Shown here in pieces: positions 26,131-35,614 of a stretch of 64,000 nt of DNA. The DNA lies in NCBI RefSeq assembly GCF_038592905.1, contig NZ_CP151943.1:5158501-5222500 (forward strand), in the 5' to 3' direction. Numbering within the stretch: position 1 is the first letter of the stretch; every line of letters begins with the position of its first letter. Both the position numbers and the translations under genes were made by a program. The notes below the pieces were generated by a model. It made no database searches. It had not been told where the DNA came from and saw nothing but the letters and a program-made list of their open reading frames with translations. The stretch comes from Neobacillus sp. FSL H8-0543 (lineage in GTDB: Bacteria > Bacillota > Bacilli > Bacillales > Cytobacillaceae).

Positions 26131-26427
26131 ATGGAAAAACTAACCCCAATGGAAGTTCAGGAAAAGTTACCTGGTATTCCGAACTGGAAGCTAACCGATG
26201 AAAAATGGATTGAACGAAAATATCGCTTTCTTGATTATTTAAATGGTATTGAGTTTGTTCAACAGGTGGCAAATCTTTCCGAGAAGGCTAATCATCACCC
26301 TTTTATCTCGATTGATTATAAGTTGGTAACCTTAAGGATATCTTCATGGAATGCGAAAGGTTTAACTGCATTAGATTTTGTATTGGCCAAGAAATACGAT
26401 GAGTTATATTTACAGATAAAAAAGTAA
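26131..26427 (+). CDS. phhB: 4a-hydroxytetrahydrobiopterin dehydratase (PCD)
   Basis: 98 aa, normal for pterin-4a-carbinolamine dehydratase. The active-site motif [13 protein letters not shown] is present. It dehydrates the pterin carbinolamine formed by the hydroxylase encoded 24 nt downstream, so the two form a functional pair. Confidence 0.93.
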   Translation: MEKLTPMEVQEKLPGIPNWKLTDEKWIERKYRFLDYLNGIEFVQQVANLSEKANHHPFISIDYKLVTLRISSWNAKGLTALDFVLAKKYDELYLQIKK

Positions 26428-26451
26428 ATGTTTTTGTGGAGGAGAGATCAT

Positions 26452-28191
26452 ATGGGGGAACTAAACTTGCAAGTAAGAAGGATTCCTAGACATTTACAGA
26501 AATACGTTGTTGATCAACAATACGAAAAATACACACCCATTAATCATGCTGTATGGCGTTATGTTATGAGGCAAAATCATAACTTTCTTAAAGATTCAGC
26601 CCATTCCGCCTATATTGGAGGTTTGAAGTCATCGGCGATTTCCGTTGAGAAGATACCAAATGTAATGGATATGAACAAGGCGTTAGCTCCTTTTGGATGG
26701 GGGGCAGCAAATATTGATGGTTTTATCCCAGGAGTGATTTTTTTCGACTTCCAGGGTAATGGGATATTACCAATTGCCTCTGACATTCGTAAACTTGAAA
26801 ATATTCAATATACTCCCGCACCAGATATCATTCACGAAGCGGCAGGCCATGCTCCGATTCTTTGTGAGGAGAAATTTTCTGAATATGTGAAACTTTTTGG
26901 TAAGATTGGCTCGAAGGCACTTGCTACGAGTGAGGAGCATGAACTATTTGAAGCCATTCGCACTTACTCGAATTTACTTGAAAGCGGCAAAGTAACAAAA
27001 GAAGAAATTGATGCGGCAAAAGCTAACTTTGAAGAAAAACAAGCAGCTGTAACGCAAATTTCTGAAGCCGAACAAATTTCTCGTTTATATTGGTGGACGG
27101 TCGAGTACGGGCTGATTGGAACGGTCGATCAACCGCAAATATATGGCGCCGGACTCCTTTCATCTGTTGCAGAAGGGCGGAGCAGTTTAACAGCCTCCGT
27201 TAAAAAACTTCCATTTGATCTTCAAACGGTCATTGAAACGGGCTTTGATATAACTAAGCCGCAGCCACAGCTTTTTGTCTGTGATAGTTTTGAGCAGTTA
27301 ATTGAAGCGGTTAATGAGTTTGCGAGTAAGATGGCCTTTAAGGTCGGGGGAACAGAAGGACTTGATAAAGCACTGCGCTCGAATCATACTGCCACCATTC
27401 AGTATTGCTCGGGTCTTCAGCTAACTGGAACCTTAAGTCGGATTATTAAAGACGCGAAGGGTGAAGCGGTTTACATTAAAACAGATGGTCCTTCTGCATT
27501 AGCGTTTGATAATGAAGAACTAAGTGGACATGGAAAAGCAACACACCGGGATGGTTTTGGTGCTCCTATAGGTAAACTGGTAAATATTCAAAGACCGTTA
27601 GAGAATTTTGCTGATAATGAGCTTACTAGCCTTGGTATTGAGCTAGGGAAAGAATGCACCCTAAATTATGAAAGCGGAGTTGGACTAAGTGGCATTCCAA
27701 CTAAGCTCGTTCGAAAGAATGACAAATTACTCCTGATCACGTTTACAAATTGCACCGTTTCATTAAACAATGAAGTGTTATTCCAGCCTGAATGGGGTTC
27801 ATATGATTTAGCGATTGGCCATAAAATCATGTCTGTCTTTGCTGGTGCTGCAGATTCTGAACATTTTTATGAGGATTTAGAAGAGATAGAAACGAAAGCA
27901 TTGGTTACAGAGGAGTTATCTCCGTTAGAACAATTGTATGGACAAATTAGAACGATTCGTGAAAATGGCAGCAGTGAGTTAAAAAAGGACCTTTTAGCAG
28001 TAATTAATGTACTAACAAAGAATTTTCCTGAGGACTGGTTGTTAAGAATAGAGGTTATAGAACTTTTAGCAAAGCTCGATATTTTGGCAGAAAAACAGGA
28101 ATTACTTAAAGCCCAGCTAGAAAGAATTAAGCATCTACATGAGGAATACTCGGTTCTAATCGACAGAGGACTGATGCTGGCAACCTACTAA
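26452..28191 (+). CDS. phhA: Phenylalanine 4-monooxygenase with long C-terminal extension
   Basis: Pterin- and iron-dependent aromatic amino acid hydroxylase converting Phe to Tyr, 579 aa. ATG 26452 follows GGAGGAGA; the in-frame ATG at 26428 lies upstream of that site. Iron ligands are H128 and H133 in HEAAGH and E218 in WWTVEYG. The catalytic domain ends near residue 300, leaving some 280 residues with no recognised domain, unlike the ~260-280-aa proteobacterial PhhA. Similar long forms occur in Bacillus (family recollection). Confidence 0.9.
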   Translation: MGELNLQVRRIPRHLQKYVVDQQYEKYTPINHAVWRYVMRQNHNFLKDSAHSAYIGGLKSSAISVEKIPNVMDMNKALAPFGWGAANIDGFIPGVIFFDFQGNGILPIASDIRKLENIQYTPAPDIIHEAAGHAPILCEEKFSEYVKLFGKIGSKALATSEEHELFEAIRTYSNLLESGKVTKEEIDAAKANFEEKQAAVTQISEAEQISRLYWWTVEYGLIGTVDQPQIYGAGLLSSVAEGRSSLTASVKKLPFDLQTVIETGFDITKPQPQLFVCDSFEQLIEAVNEFASKMAFKVGGTEGLDKALRSNHTATIQYCSGLQLTGTLSRIIKDAKGEAVYIKTDGPSALAFDNEELSGHGKATHRDGFGAPIGKLVNIQRPLENFADNELTSLGIELGKECTLNYESGVGLSGIPTKLVRKNDKLLLITFTNCTVSLNNEVLFQPEWGSYDLAIGHKIMSVFAGAADSEHFYEDLEEIETKALVTEELSPLEQLYGQIRTIRENGSSELKKDLLAVINVLTKNFPEDWLLRIEVIELLAKLDILAEKQELLKAQLERIKHLHEEYSVLIDRGLMLATY

Positions 28192-28235
28192 TTAACGGGG
28201 CATGGTTATTAATAATAACCTGCTATTTGAAGTCA

Positions 28236-28267
28236 AAAAGGCGAACACCTTGGGTGCTCGCCTTTTG
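28236..28267 (+). terminator. Terminator after phhA
   Basis: AAAAGGCGAACACC / GGTGCTCGCCTTTT stem with one mismatch. Confidence 0.85.
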
Positions 28268-28311
28268 TTATGGTTTCAATGTAATTTATATTATTGAAAA
28301 TAAATACTACT

Positions 28312-28327
28312 TGTGATTCCAATCACA
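28312..28327. promoter_or_regulatory. Fnr-type box
   Basis: TGTGA-N6-TCACA, a perfect match to the Bacillus Fnr consensus, 88 nt upstream of the DUF438 gene. A second palindrome TGAGAA-ATA-TTCTCA lies at 28360-28374 near the expected transcription start and could bind a further regulator. Confidence 0.7.
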
Positions 28328-28414
28328 AACAGCGATATTTATTCATGTTACAGTTGTTATGAGAAATATTCTCACTTGTATTTATAGATTCAACCATTGC
28401 AAAGGAGAATCCCT

Positions 28415-29644
28415 ATGAGCGAAATCATTAATAACCGAGAACAAGTAACGACTAATAATACTGAACGGAAAGAAATACTTAGACAAATTTTTAAAGATCT
28501 CCATAACGGCAAGAATATTGATGAGGTAAAAGCCCACTTTAACGCATTAATCGGTAAAATAACAATTGATGAAATATCTCAGCTTCAACATGATGAGATG
28601 GAAGCAGGGGATCTTTCGATAGCTGAAATGCAGCGCATTTATCATTCGCACAATGAACTTTTTAAAGGTTCGATTGAAGTAATGGATCATATCCAAAAGC
28701 TTGAAGATCAACCAGGGCACCCGGTTCATACATTTAAACTTGAAAATAGAGAACTTGATAAGCTAGTTACAGAGAAGCTTCAAGTCCACCTGGACCTATT
28801 TGTACAGGAAGACACAAGTGAGAATGTGTACAAGCTTATTGAAGATATAAATCTGCTATTAGACATTGATAAACATTTTAGCCGTAAAGAGAATCTAATC
28901 TTCCCATACCTAGAAAAGTATGGTATATATGGCCCGACAACTAATATGTGGCGCATCGACGACTTTATTCGCGATGCAATTAAAGATGCAAAACAAAAAT
29001 TAACAACTTATAAGGGTGATAAACACCCAGTTATCGAAGTGATTACTTTCATCATTCGTGAAGTAACCGGAATGATTTACAAGGAAGAAAATATTCTTTT
29101 CCCAATGGCTCTAAAGAATCTAACTGAAGATGAATGGGTGAAAATTGCCAATGAAAGTGATGAAATTGGCTTTTGTCTGACGGGTCCTGCTGAAGAGTGG
29201 AGACCAGGCAGAAAGGCAATTGATGAGAAAGCCATCTCTGAAGGATATATTAAGATGGAAACAGGAATTTTATCATTAAAACAACTTGAATTATTTTTAA
29301 ACCATTTACCTGTTGATATCACATTTATTGATCAAGATGATGTTGTCCGCTACTTCTCTCATGGAAAGGAAAGAATCTTTGCCCGAACGAAAGCGGTAAT
29401 TGGCCGCACCGTTCAAAACTGCCATCCGCCTAGAAGTGTCCATGTTGTTGAAGAATTATTGGCTGACTTTAAAGCTGGCAGAAAGGAAACCGAAGATTTC
29501 TATATCAAGTTCCGTGATAAATATGTATATATCCGTTATTTCGCTGTCCGTGATGAGAATGGACAATACGTAGGAACACTAGAGTTTACCCAAAATATAG
29601 ACCCGATTCAAGCGATTGAAGGGGAAAAGCGTATATTAACTTAA
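28415..29644 (+). CDS. DUF438 / hemerythrin-like / PAS-domain protein
   Basis: 409 aa. ATG 28415 follows AAAGGAGAA. Residues 1-85 match DUF438, the middle (about 105-230) is a hemerythrin-like HHE domain with KHFSRKENLIFPYLEKYG and YKEENILFPM, and the C-terminus (about 290-405) is a PAS domain. Such proteins bind di-iron and are often tied to nitric-oxide or oxygen stress. The Fnr box upstream suggests anaerobic induction (inference). Confidence 0.88.
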   Translation: MSEIINNREQVTTNNTERKEILRQIFKDLHNGKNIDEVKAHFNALIGKITIDEISQLQHDEMEAGDLSIAEMQRIYHSHNELFKGSIEVMDHIQKLEDQPGHPVHTFKLENRELDKLVTEKLQVHLDLFVQEDTSENVYKLIEDINLLLDIDKHFSRKENLIFPYLEKYGIYGPTTNMWRIDDFIRDAIKDAKQKLTTYKGDKHPVIEVITFIIREVTGMIYKEENILFPMALKNLTEDEWVKIANESDEIGFCLTGPAEEWRPGRKAIDEKAISEGYIKMETGILSLKQLELFLNHLPVDITFIDQDDVVRYFSHGKERIFARTKAVIGRTVQNCHPPRSVHVVEELLADFKAGRKETEDFYIKFRDKYVYIRYFAVRDENGQYVGTLEFTQNIDPIQAIEGEKRILT

Positions 29645-29655
29645 ACCATGTTGAG

Positions 29656-29686
29656 ACAGTCCCAGATTAGCGGGGACTGTTTTTTT
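29656..29686 (+). terminator. Terminator after the DUF438 gene
   Basis: ACAGTCCC / GGGGACTGT stem followed by T7. Confidence 0.9.
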
Positions 29687-29746
29687 GTGTTAAGTTTGGT
29701 TAAATATGGGGAAACTTAAAGAAATTGCGGAATTAGGTGAAGAGAG

Positions 29747-30658
29747 ATGAAAATATTATGCATTGATGGCGGCGGAATTCGAGGTGTTTTTGCGATAGAG
29801 ATCTTACAAGCAATGGAAGAGGAATTCCAGCAACCGATTGGTGACTTATTTGATGTGGTTGCTGGGACAAGTACAGGTGCAATTATAGCTGCTGCCGTGT
29901 CTTTGAATAAAAAGATGGATGAGATACAAGAAAGTTACAAAGTCTATAGCTCAAAAATTTTTAAGCCACAGGCAAAGCTTGGCCTATTTAAGACTGTATA
30001 TAGTGACCGCCATTTACGCTTATTATTAAAAAAGGCATTTGGAGAATTAACACTTGATGATATAAAAAAACCGCTACTTATTCCAGCAGTGGATATTACC
30101 CATGGAAAACCATTTATACATCGTTCAAATTTCGGGCATCATGAGAATACTGATTTATCGATTAAAATTTGGGATGCAGTACTTTCTTCCTGCTCAGCAC
30201 CTGTCTATTTTCCGCCTAACAATGTTGAGAATCGCTATTTATCCATTGATGGTGGATTATGGGCTAATAACCCTTCTTTAGTTTGCCTTACGGAAGCCAT
30301 CTATGGATTCGAAACAGGTTTGGAAGATATTAAAATACTATCGGTCGGGACAGGATTGCAAAAAATTGATTTTACCAACGTTAATGGAGAACACTGGGGT
30401 GTAAGAAAGTGGCTTCCATTTCATTTCCCATCGATGAGAATCACTCCAAAACTTCTCGATTTAGCTCTTCATTTATCATCGGAGTCGGTCTCTTATCATT
30501 GTCAACTTCTTCTAAAGGAGCATTACCTTCGAATCAATGAGGAATTAGGTGAAGAAATTCCTTTTGATGATGTGAACTTTATCGAACAACTCAGTGAATT
30601 AGGGAGAAAGGTTTACAAAAAGCGGCGAGCTGAGATTATTAAATTTATAGAACAATAA
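29747..30658 (+). CDS. Patatin-like phospholipase
   Basis: Lipid acyl hydrolase of 303 aa. The oxyanion motif GGGIRG (residues 8-13), nucleophile GTSTG (S42) and DGG dyad aspartate (D168) are intact, so activity is expected. It is encoded alone between terminators. CBASS patatin effectors share this size and motif set, but no nucleotide cyclase, Cap2 or Cap3 gene is adjacent, so a housekeeping lipase is the simpler reading. Confidence 0.9.
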   Translation: MKILCIDGGGIRGVFAIEILQAMEEEFQQPIGDLFDVVAGTSTGAIIAAAVSLNKKMDEIQESYKVYSSKIFKPQAKLGLFKTVYSDRHLRLLLKKAFGELTLDDIKKPLLIPAVDITHGKPFIHRSNFGHHENTDLSIKIWDAVLSSCSAPVYFPPNNVENRYLSIDGGLWANNPSLVCLTEAIYGFETGLEDIKILSVGTGLQKIDFTNVNGEHWGVRKWLPFHFPSMRITPKLLDLALHLSSESVSYHCQLLLKEHYLRINEELGEEIPFDDVNFIEQLSELGRKVYKKRRAEIIKFIEQ

Positions 30659-30689
30659 ATATAATCTGACTCGAATTGTTCGTATAAAA

Positions 30690-32138
30690 TCAATTAATCT
30701 CTGCTGCTGCTTGTAGAATTGTTTCTTTGTCTGTTGCTGAAGGGAATTTGTAATCATCCTTGTATTTTTCAGACCCTTTTCCTGTAACAATAAGACCATC
30801 ACCGTTATCTAAAAATTTTAGTGCATGTCTAATCGCCAAGGTTCTGTCATCAATAACAGCTACATTTGGATACTCATTACTTAATTTCCGAAGATCGTCT
30901 AGCATCGTTTCCTTCTCCACGCCATTTAAATCATCTAGCGTTAAAAATACTTGCTTTGCTAACCTTTGGCTTATTTTAACCATTGCTTCTCTCTTAGAAA
31001 TATCTCGTTTTCCTCTAAACCCAAATACATGGTATACATCCTGTTCGATACATTCTTTTGCTGTACTCAATGCATGATACAGTCCATCAGGTGTATGGGC
31101 ATAATCCACAATGGCCTTCGAGTTATTGGGAAGGTTGATTATTTCAAATCGGCCAGGCACTCCATTGAAGGCCTGTAAGGGAGGGATGATTTCCTCTGGT
31201 AAGAACCCTAATTCTCTCGCACAGAAATAACTGCCAAGCACATTATAAATATTATGCTTGCCAACGATATTTAATTGAAGAGTAAATTCATTTCCGTGGT
31301 CCTCAAGGACAACTTGTGCTTTTGGAGCAGTAACCATGCTTTTTATTGAAATTGGCCCTTTTACCTCCTTATGACAATAGGGGATTGCAGGTATCAACTC
31401 TTCTGCAAGTTCTGCGTTTAACCGTTCACCCCATGGATTGTAAGCACCAATGATTGCTTTCCCGTCTTTTTTTAAGTATTGAAAGAGCTTTTTCTTCGCT
31501 AAATAATAATCCTCTAAATTTGAATGATAATCCAGATGTTCATGACTCAGGTTTGTGAATAACGCATAGTCAAACATCGAACCGGCCACACGGTACTGGT
31601 CCAATCCATGTGAAGATACCTCCATAACTACATATTCATCATTACTTTCATGCAATATTTTTTGAATAGAAATGGTATCAGGAGTGGTTAATGTAGATTG
31701 GTGCTCGACGCCGTTTAAGCTGTAAACAACGGTTCCTAATAATGATGAAGTTTTCCCGTTATAGGACAATATTTCATGTATTAAATAAGCGGTGGTTGTT
31801 TTTCCATTTGTTCCAGTTATACCAATCATTTTGTGTTTGTTTTGAGGCATTTGATAAAAAAAGTTGGTTAGCGTAAATAACACTTCTCTTGTGTTATCCA
31901 CATGATAGTAGGGAGTGGGAATTTGATCTGTGATAACTCTCTCCCCAATAATAGCAACAGCTCCACGATCAATCGCTGATTTTATAAAGTGATGCCCGTC
32001 AGATTCAAAACCTGGAACTGCAACAAAAAGATCTCCATGATTAACTTTTCTGGAATCTGACTGGATTCCATATACTTCAATACTTACATCACAAACCAAG
32101 CCAACTTGCTCAAGCAATTTATGTAAAGTAATCTTCAT
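30690..32138 (-). CDS. MurE-like Mur ligase lacking the DNPR motif
   Basis: 482-aa Mur ligase with the MurE layout: N-terminal UDP-binding domain (SDSRKVNHGDLFVA), ATP loop GITGTNGKTTT (residues 107-116), central HLDYH and the AK lysine (K215) usually carbamylated, and the C-terminal VTGKGSEKY. The DNPR diaminopimelate-recognition motif is replaced by LDDLNG (401-406), and GGDRDKGKR reads GFRGKRDISKR. It is therefore probably a paralogue with different amino-acid specificity or role. The gene stands alone, away from any dcw cluster. Confidence 0.85.
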   Translation of the reverse strand: MKITLHKLLEQVGLVCDVSIEVYGIQSDSRKVNHGDLFVAVPGFESDGHHFIKSAIDRGAVAIIGERVITDQIPTPYYHVDNTREVLFTLTNFFYQMPQNKHKMIGITGTNGKTTTAYLIHEILSYNGKTSSLLGTVVYSLNGVEHQSTLTTPDTISIQKILHESNDEYVVMEVSSHGLDQYRVAGSMFDYALFTNLSHEHLDYHSNLEDYYLAKKKLFQYLKKDGKAIIGAYNPWGERLNAELAEELIPAIPYCHKEVKGPISIKSMVTAPKAQVVLEDHGNEFTLQLNIVGKHNIYNVLGSYFCARELGFLPEEIIPPLQAFNGVPGRFEIINLPNNSKAIVDYAHTPDGLYHALSTAKECIEQDVYHVFGFRGKRDISKREAMVKISQRLAKQVFLTLDDLNGVEKETMLDDLRKLSNEYPNVAVIDDRTLAIRHALKFLDNGDGLIVTGKGSEKYKDDYKFPSATDKETILQAAAEIN

Positions 32139-32230
32139 TAGTTTAACCTCAAGACATAAATTATGGACATTTTCTCATCTTATAGTTTCAAGCATATGCC
32201 AGTGAAATATACGACAAATATGCCTATTCA

Positions 32231-32262
32231 AAAAAAAAGCAACCCACTTTGTGGATTACTTA
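32231..32262 (-). terminator. Terminator of the small-gene pair
   Basis: On the minus strand AAGTAATCCAC / GTGGGTTGCTT (two G-U pairs) followed by T9. Confidence 0.8.
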
Positions 32263-32268
32263 AATAAG

Positions 32269-32526
32269 TTATATTAATGATTTTACATATTCGTGAATCA
32301 TTTCAACCGTAACGTTTTTTCTCGTTGGGATGATTCGCAGGTTTATCCGATTCATTTTATTGGTCACTTCATTGATTTTATCCGTGGAGAAGGGTTCGCC
32401 AATTTTACATAACTCTACAACTTCCTCAATATAGCTTTCACGTTGTTGATCTAGTGCCAAAAATTCTTGATACGTTTTGTTTTGATTTTCTGCATGTTTA
32501 ATTAAATCCTTATGTACACCCATCAT
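32269..32526 (-). CDS. DUF2533 (YpbS-like) small protein
   Basis: 85-aa soluble, helical, charged protein resembling Bacillus YpbS/DUF2533 from memory (VHKDLIKHAENQNK start, IPTRKNVTVEMIHEY end). Function unknown. AGGAGTG precedes its two adjacent ATGs. It lies 26 nt after another small gene and shares a terminator with it. Confidence 0.75.
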   Translation of the reverse strand: MMGVHKDLIKHAENQNKTYQEFLALDQQRESYIEEVVELCKIGEPFSTDKINEVTNKMNRINLRIIPTRKNVTVEMIHEYVKSLI

Positions 32527-32552
32527 TTCACTCCTCGATAATGTATGTTAAT

Positions 32553-32849
32553 TTATTTCATTTTATTTATCTCTTCCGTAACAATGAATGCTAGCTCGTC
32601 GTTCCCAAATAGTGATAGAACACCGAGTAATGTTTGATCAGAAATTTCACCTGATTCTTCCTTGGGCACTACTAATTCAACGGCTTCCTTTAAGGCGTGG
32701 TTTGCGGACTGATTGGGATAGGCCCGTAAATAAAGTTCTTCAGGGTTAAGGTCATGGTTGATACACCATTGGGCAAATATGAGGATCATCATTTTTTCTT
32801 CACCTTGATAATTTTGAATGATCTTTTCTTCTAATTCTTTTGAATTCAT
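32553..32849 (-). CDS. Hypothetical protein
   Basis: 98 aa. ATG 32849 is chosen since AGGAG lies 8 nt upstream; an in-frame GTG at 32858 overlaps that site. Mostly helical, no signal peptide or cysteine motif; I do not recognise it. Likely co-transcribed with the DUF2533 gene. Confidence 0.75.
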   Translation of the reverse strand: MNSKELEEKIIQNYQGEEKMMILIFAQWCINHDLNPEELYLRAYPNQSANHALKEAVELVVPKEESGEISDQTLLGVLSLFGNDELAFIVTEEINKMK

Positions 32850-32937
32850 TTTAGACACTCCTCAGAAAACGTCATTAATCTATTATAAAGGATTTTACTT
32901 ACAAGTAGTAGAATGTAGGTGTTTTTTATACGAATAA

Positions 32938-32962
32938 AAATAAGGCTATTAAACATAGCCTC
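32938..32962 (-). terminator. Terminator of chrA
   Basis: AGGCTAT / ATAGCCT stem with a 5-nt loop; T-rich on the minus strand. Confidence 0.6.
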
Positions 32963-32983
32963 GAAGTCTAAATAATTCCTTGT

Positions 32984-34177
32984 TTAAAGTAAGGTAAGCA
33001 GTGACCCTCCGACTGCTCCAGTAACAACAATTATCCATGGGGGCAGTTTCCAAAATACTAGCATACTAAATAGAATGGCAGCAAAAGCAAAGTCAAGGGG
33101 AGTTATTATGGCACTTACCCAAATAGGAAGGTAGAATGCTGCAATTAATATCCCGACAACGGCTGCATTTACACCCATCAATGCACCCCCAATTTTAGGA
33201 TTTCGGCGTAATGTATTCCAAAATGGTAAGGTGCCTACAATTAAGAGAAAAGCTGGTAAGAAAATCGCTATAGTCGCAACTATTCCGCCTTTCCAACCAT
33301 TCATGACTGTACCTAGGTAGGCAGCAAATGTGAACAACGGGCCAGGTACAGCTTGTGCAGCACCATAGCCTGCTAAGAATTCTTCCGCACTAAGCCAACC
33401 AGTGGGTACAAATTCACGTTCAAGCAAAGGTAAAACGACATGGCCACCGCCAAAGACCAATGAACCTGACCGATAAAAGCTGTCAAACATGGCAATCCAG
33501 TCCAAAGAGGTTAGTTCTCTAAATATAGGTAAAAGCAAAAGTAAACCAAAAAATAAGGATAAGCATATCATTCCAAAAACGCGAGAAATAGGAAAATGGA
33601 TGTTTGAGTCTTTGGTTTCCGATTGTTGTTTATACAGTTGAAAGCCAATCATTCCTGAAATGACAATAACCCCAATTTGAGTAAAAGCGGTCTGCCACAA
33701 TAGCGTGCCTACTAACGCAAATAAGGCAATTGCTTTTCTATTTAAATCTGGAGTAAGTTTTTGGGCCATTCCGATAATTGCATGGGCGACGACTGCTACA
33801 GCAACAATTTTTAACCCATGAATCCATCCAGCGTCGCCGATTTCAAACCTCTTAAGAATAAGAGCAAATAGGATTAATGCGATAACGGAGGGAAGTGTGA
33901 AACCAATAAAGGAGACAATTCCGCCTAATAATCCTGCTCGCATGACACCTATCCCAATGCCTACTTGGCTACTGGCTGGACCAGGTAAGAACTGACATAA
34001 AGCAACTAAATCAGCATAGCTTTTTTCGTCCATCCATTTTCTTCTCCGAATGTATTCCTCATGAAAATACCCTAGATGAGCGACAGGTCCTCCAAATGAT
34101 GTAAATCCAAGTCTAGTGGAAACGAATAAAATCTCCATAAGTGACTTGAATCTTTTATTCGAATGATTTTGATTCAT
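32984..34177 (-). CDS. chrA: Chromate transporter ChrA, two CHR domains
   Basis: CHR-family membrane transporter, 397 aa, about 10-12 transmembrane segments. The ATG at 34177 is preferred because AAAGGGTG precedes it; the in-frame ATG at 34195 lies upstream. The two homologous halves each carry the CHR signature: FGGPVAHLGYFHEEY...QFLPGPASSQ and FGGGHVVLPLLEREF...QAVPGPLFTF. Expected to export chromate; sulfate-related transport is an alternative. Confidence 0.92.
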   Translation of the reverse strand: MNQNHSNKRFKSLMEILFVSTRLGFTSFGGPVAHLGYFHEEYIRRRKWMDEKSYADLVALCQFLPGPASSQVGIGIGVMRAGLLGGIVSFIGFTLPSVIALILFALILKRFEIGDAGWIHGLKIVAVAVVAHAIIGMAQKLTPDLNRKAIALFALVGTLLWQTAFTQIGVIVISGMIGFQLYKQQSETKDSNIHFPISRVFGMICLSLFFGLLLLLPIFRELTSLDWIAMFDSFYRSGSLVFGGGHVVLPLLEREFVPTGWLSAEEFLAGYGAAQAVPGPLFTFAAYLGTVMNGWKGGIVATIAIFLPAFLLIVGTLPFWNTLRRNPKIGGALMGVNAAVVGILIAAFYLPIWVSAIITPLDFAFAAILFSMLVFWKLPPWIIVVTGAVGGSLLTLL

Positions 34178-34395
34178 AACGTTCACCCTTTTCATTTACC
34201 TTGATATACGATAGTGGGATTATAACATTAGATCAGTGTTTACCAACAGTCCATAGAGCGAATTAACAGAATCTTTACAATAGTTATTCCTCCTATGTTT
34301 TATTTCAGCTATAGAATTACTTTTTCAATGAATAGAGTAGGAATTTGATACACCAATAATGAATGTATATGTAATCGGATATAGGAGGATATGAA

Positions 34396-34800
34396 ATGAT
34401 GGAAAAATTATTAAGGGTAGGAACAACCTATCTGCCTGTTACGAATGTCAAGCTTTCTTCAGAATGGTATGTCAATAAATTAGGTGCAGAATTAAGCTAT
34501 CTAGATGAAGATAAAGCGATTGTTAATTTTGCAAACCAAAGTTTTTTTCTCGTTAAATCAATCAAAAATCAAAATTCCAACTTTTATGATATTTATGGTA
34601 CTGAGAGGTTTTCCATGACATTTGAAGTAAATGGATTGAATGCTTTAAATGCGATTTACAAAGATTTTATCGCAAAAGATATGAAAGTGGGTGAAATCGA
34701 GGATAGGGGTCATGCAGGTAGAAACTTTGTCTTTTATGACCTAGATGATAATATGTTTGATGTCTGGAGTGAATTAAGTCCCTTATTTAAAAAGATTTAA
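34396..34800 (+). CDS. VOC-fold (glyoxalase/bleomycin-resistance-like) protein
   Basis: 134 aa, one VOC domain: TTYLPVTNVKLSSEWYVNKLG at the start and FYDLDDNMFDVWSE at the end. ATG 34396 follows AGGAGG at 34383-34388. Metal ligands are only partly recognisable and the substrate is unknown. Confidence 0.85.
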   Translation: MMEKLLRVGTTYLPVTNVKLSSEWYVNKLGAELSYLDEDKAIVNFANQSFFLVKSIKNQNSNFYDIYGTERFSMTFEVNGLNALNAIYKDFIAKDMKVGEIEDRGHAGRNFVFYDLDDNMFDVWSELSPLFKKI

Positions 34801-34890
34801 ACTGATTAAAAGTAATGGAAGTGGAAAATGTGGAAAGAAAAATTCAAAAAACCATACCAAACTTATGGGTTAACAGGGATAGGATGAATG

Positions 34891-34913
34891 AAAAAGGCTA
34901 CCAGTTGGTAGCC
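34891..34913 (-). terminator. Terminator of the YuiD-like gene
   Basis: GGCTACC / GGTAGCC with a 4-nt loop; T5 on the minus strand. Confidence 0.8.
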
Positions 34914-34935
34914 CATTTTATGTAAAGCTAACCAA

Positions 34936-35406
34936 TTAAAAAGGATAAAAAATATATGTAATAATACCAATGCCAATCCCAGTTAGTGCACCGAAAAAGA
35001 CTTCAGTAGGCTGGTGTCCTAATAACTCTTTTAATTTTTCTCTCGACTCTCGTTTCTTTAAATTTGGGTCTTTAAGAGTATCAATAAGACGATTGAAATC
35101 TGCTAACAAGGTATTTAATATCTCTGCATGATATCCGGCATGTCTTCTTACCCCCATCGCATCATGCATAACGATCATGGAAACTACCGCACAAATGGCA
35201 AATTGATTTGAATGAAATCCTGACATTAAACCAATGACAGTTGTTAAAGAAATAATCATGGCAGTGTGTGAGCTTGGCATTCCGCCAGTGCTAAACATTA
35301 GATTCCATTTCAATTCTCTGGAAACAATAAAGTGAATGGGGATTTTTACAAATTGTGCGATCAACATCCCTAAAAGAGCTGCTAAAATTGGCGCGGATAA
35401 AAACAT
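34936..35406 (-). CDS. Divergent PAP2-family membrane protein (YuiD-like)
   Basis: 156 aa with about four transmembrane segments. FSTGGMPSSHTAM corresponds to the PAP2 SxxxSH motif, and HDAMGVRRHAGYHAEILN matches DUF212/YuiD. Probably a membrane lipid phosphatase or structural relative. GGAGG precedes the ATG at 35406. Confidence 0.88.
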   Translation of the reverse strand: MFLSAPILAALLGMLIAQFVKIPIHFIVSRELKWNLMFSTGGMPSSHTAMIISLTTVIGLMSGFHSNQFAICAVVSMIVMHDAMGVRRHAGYHAEILNTLLADFNRLIDTLKDPNLKKRESREKLKELLGHQPTEVFFGALTGIGIGIITYIFYPF

Positions 35407-35614
35407 GTTAACCTCCTTTGAACAAAACGAGCTTCACAATTAGTTTGATATGTCTTTTCATTGTACCTCAAATTTCCAAATTAATTCTATATTGTATCTC
35501 ACTAAAATGAAATAATTATAGAAATTACAAGTTTTTTTTCTCACGTTAATTCTGTAATCTAATATTTCGGGAGTAGAAATAATATGATAGTATTGGTCTA
35601 TATATGAAAATGGA

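Noticed and set aside
29747..30658. CBASS-type defence role for the patatin
   Set aside because: No nucleotide cyclase or accessory cap genes within the flanking 10 kb on either side.
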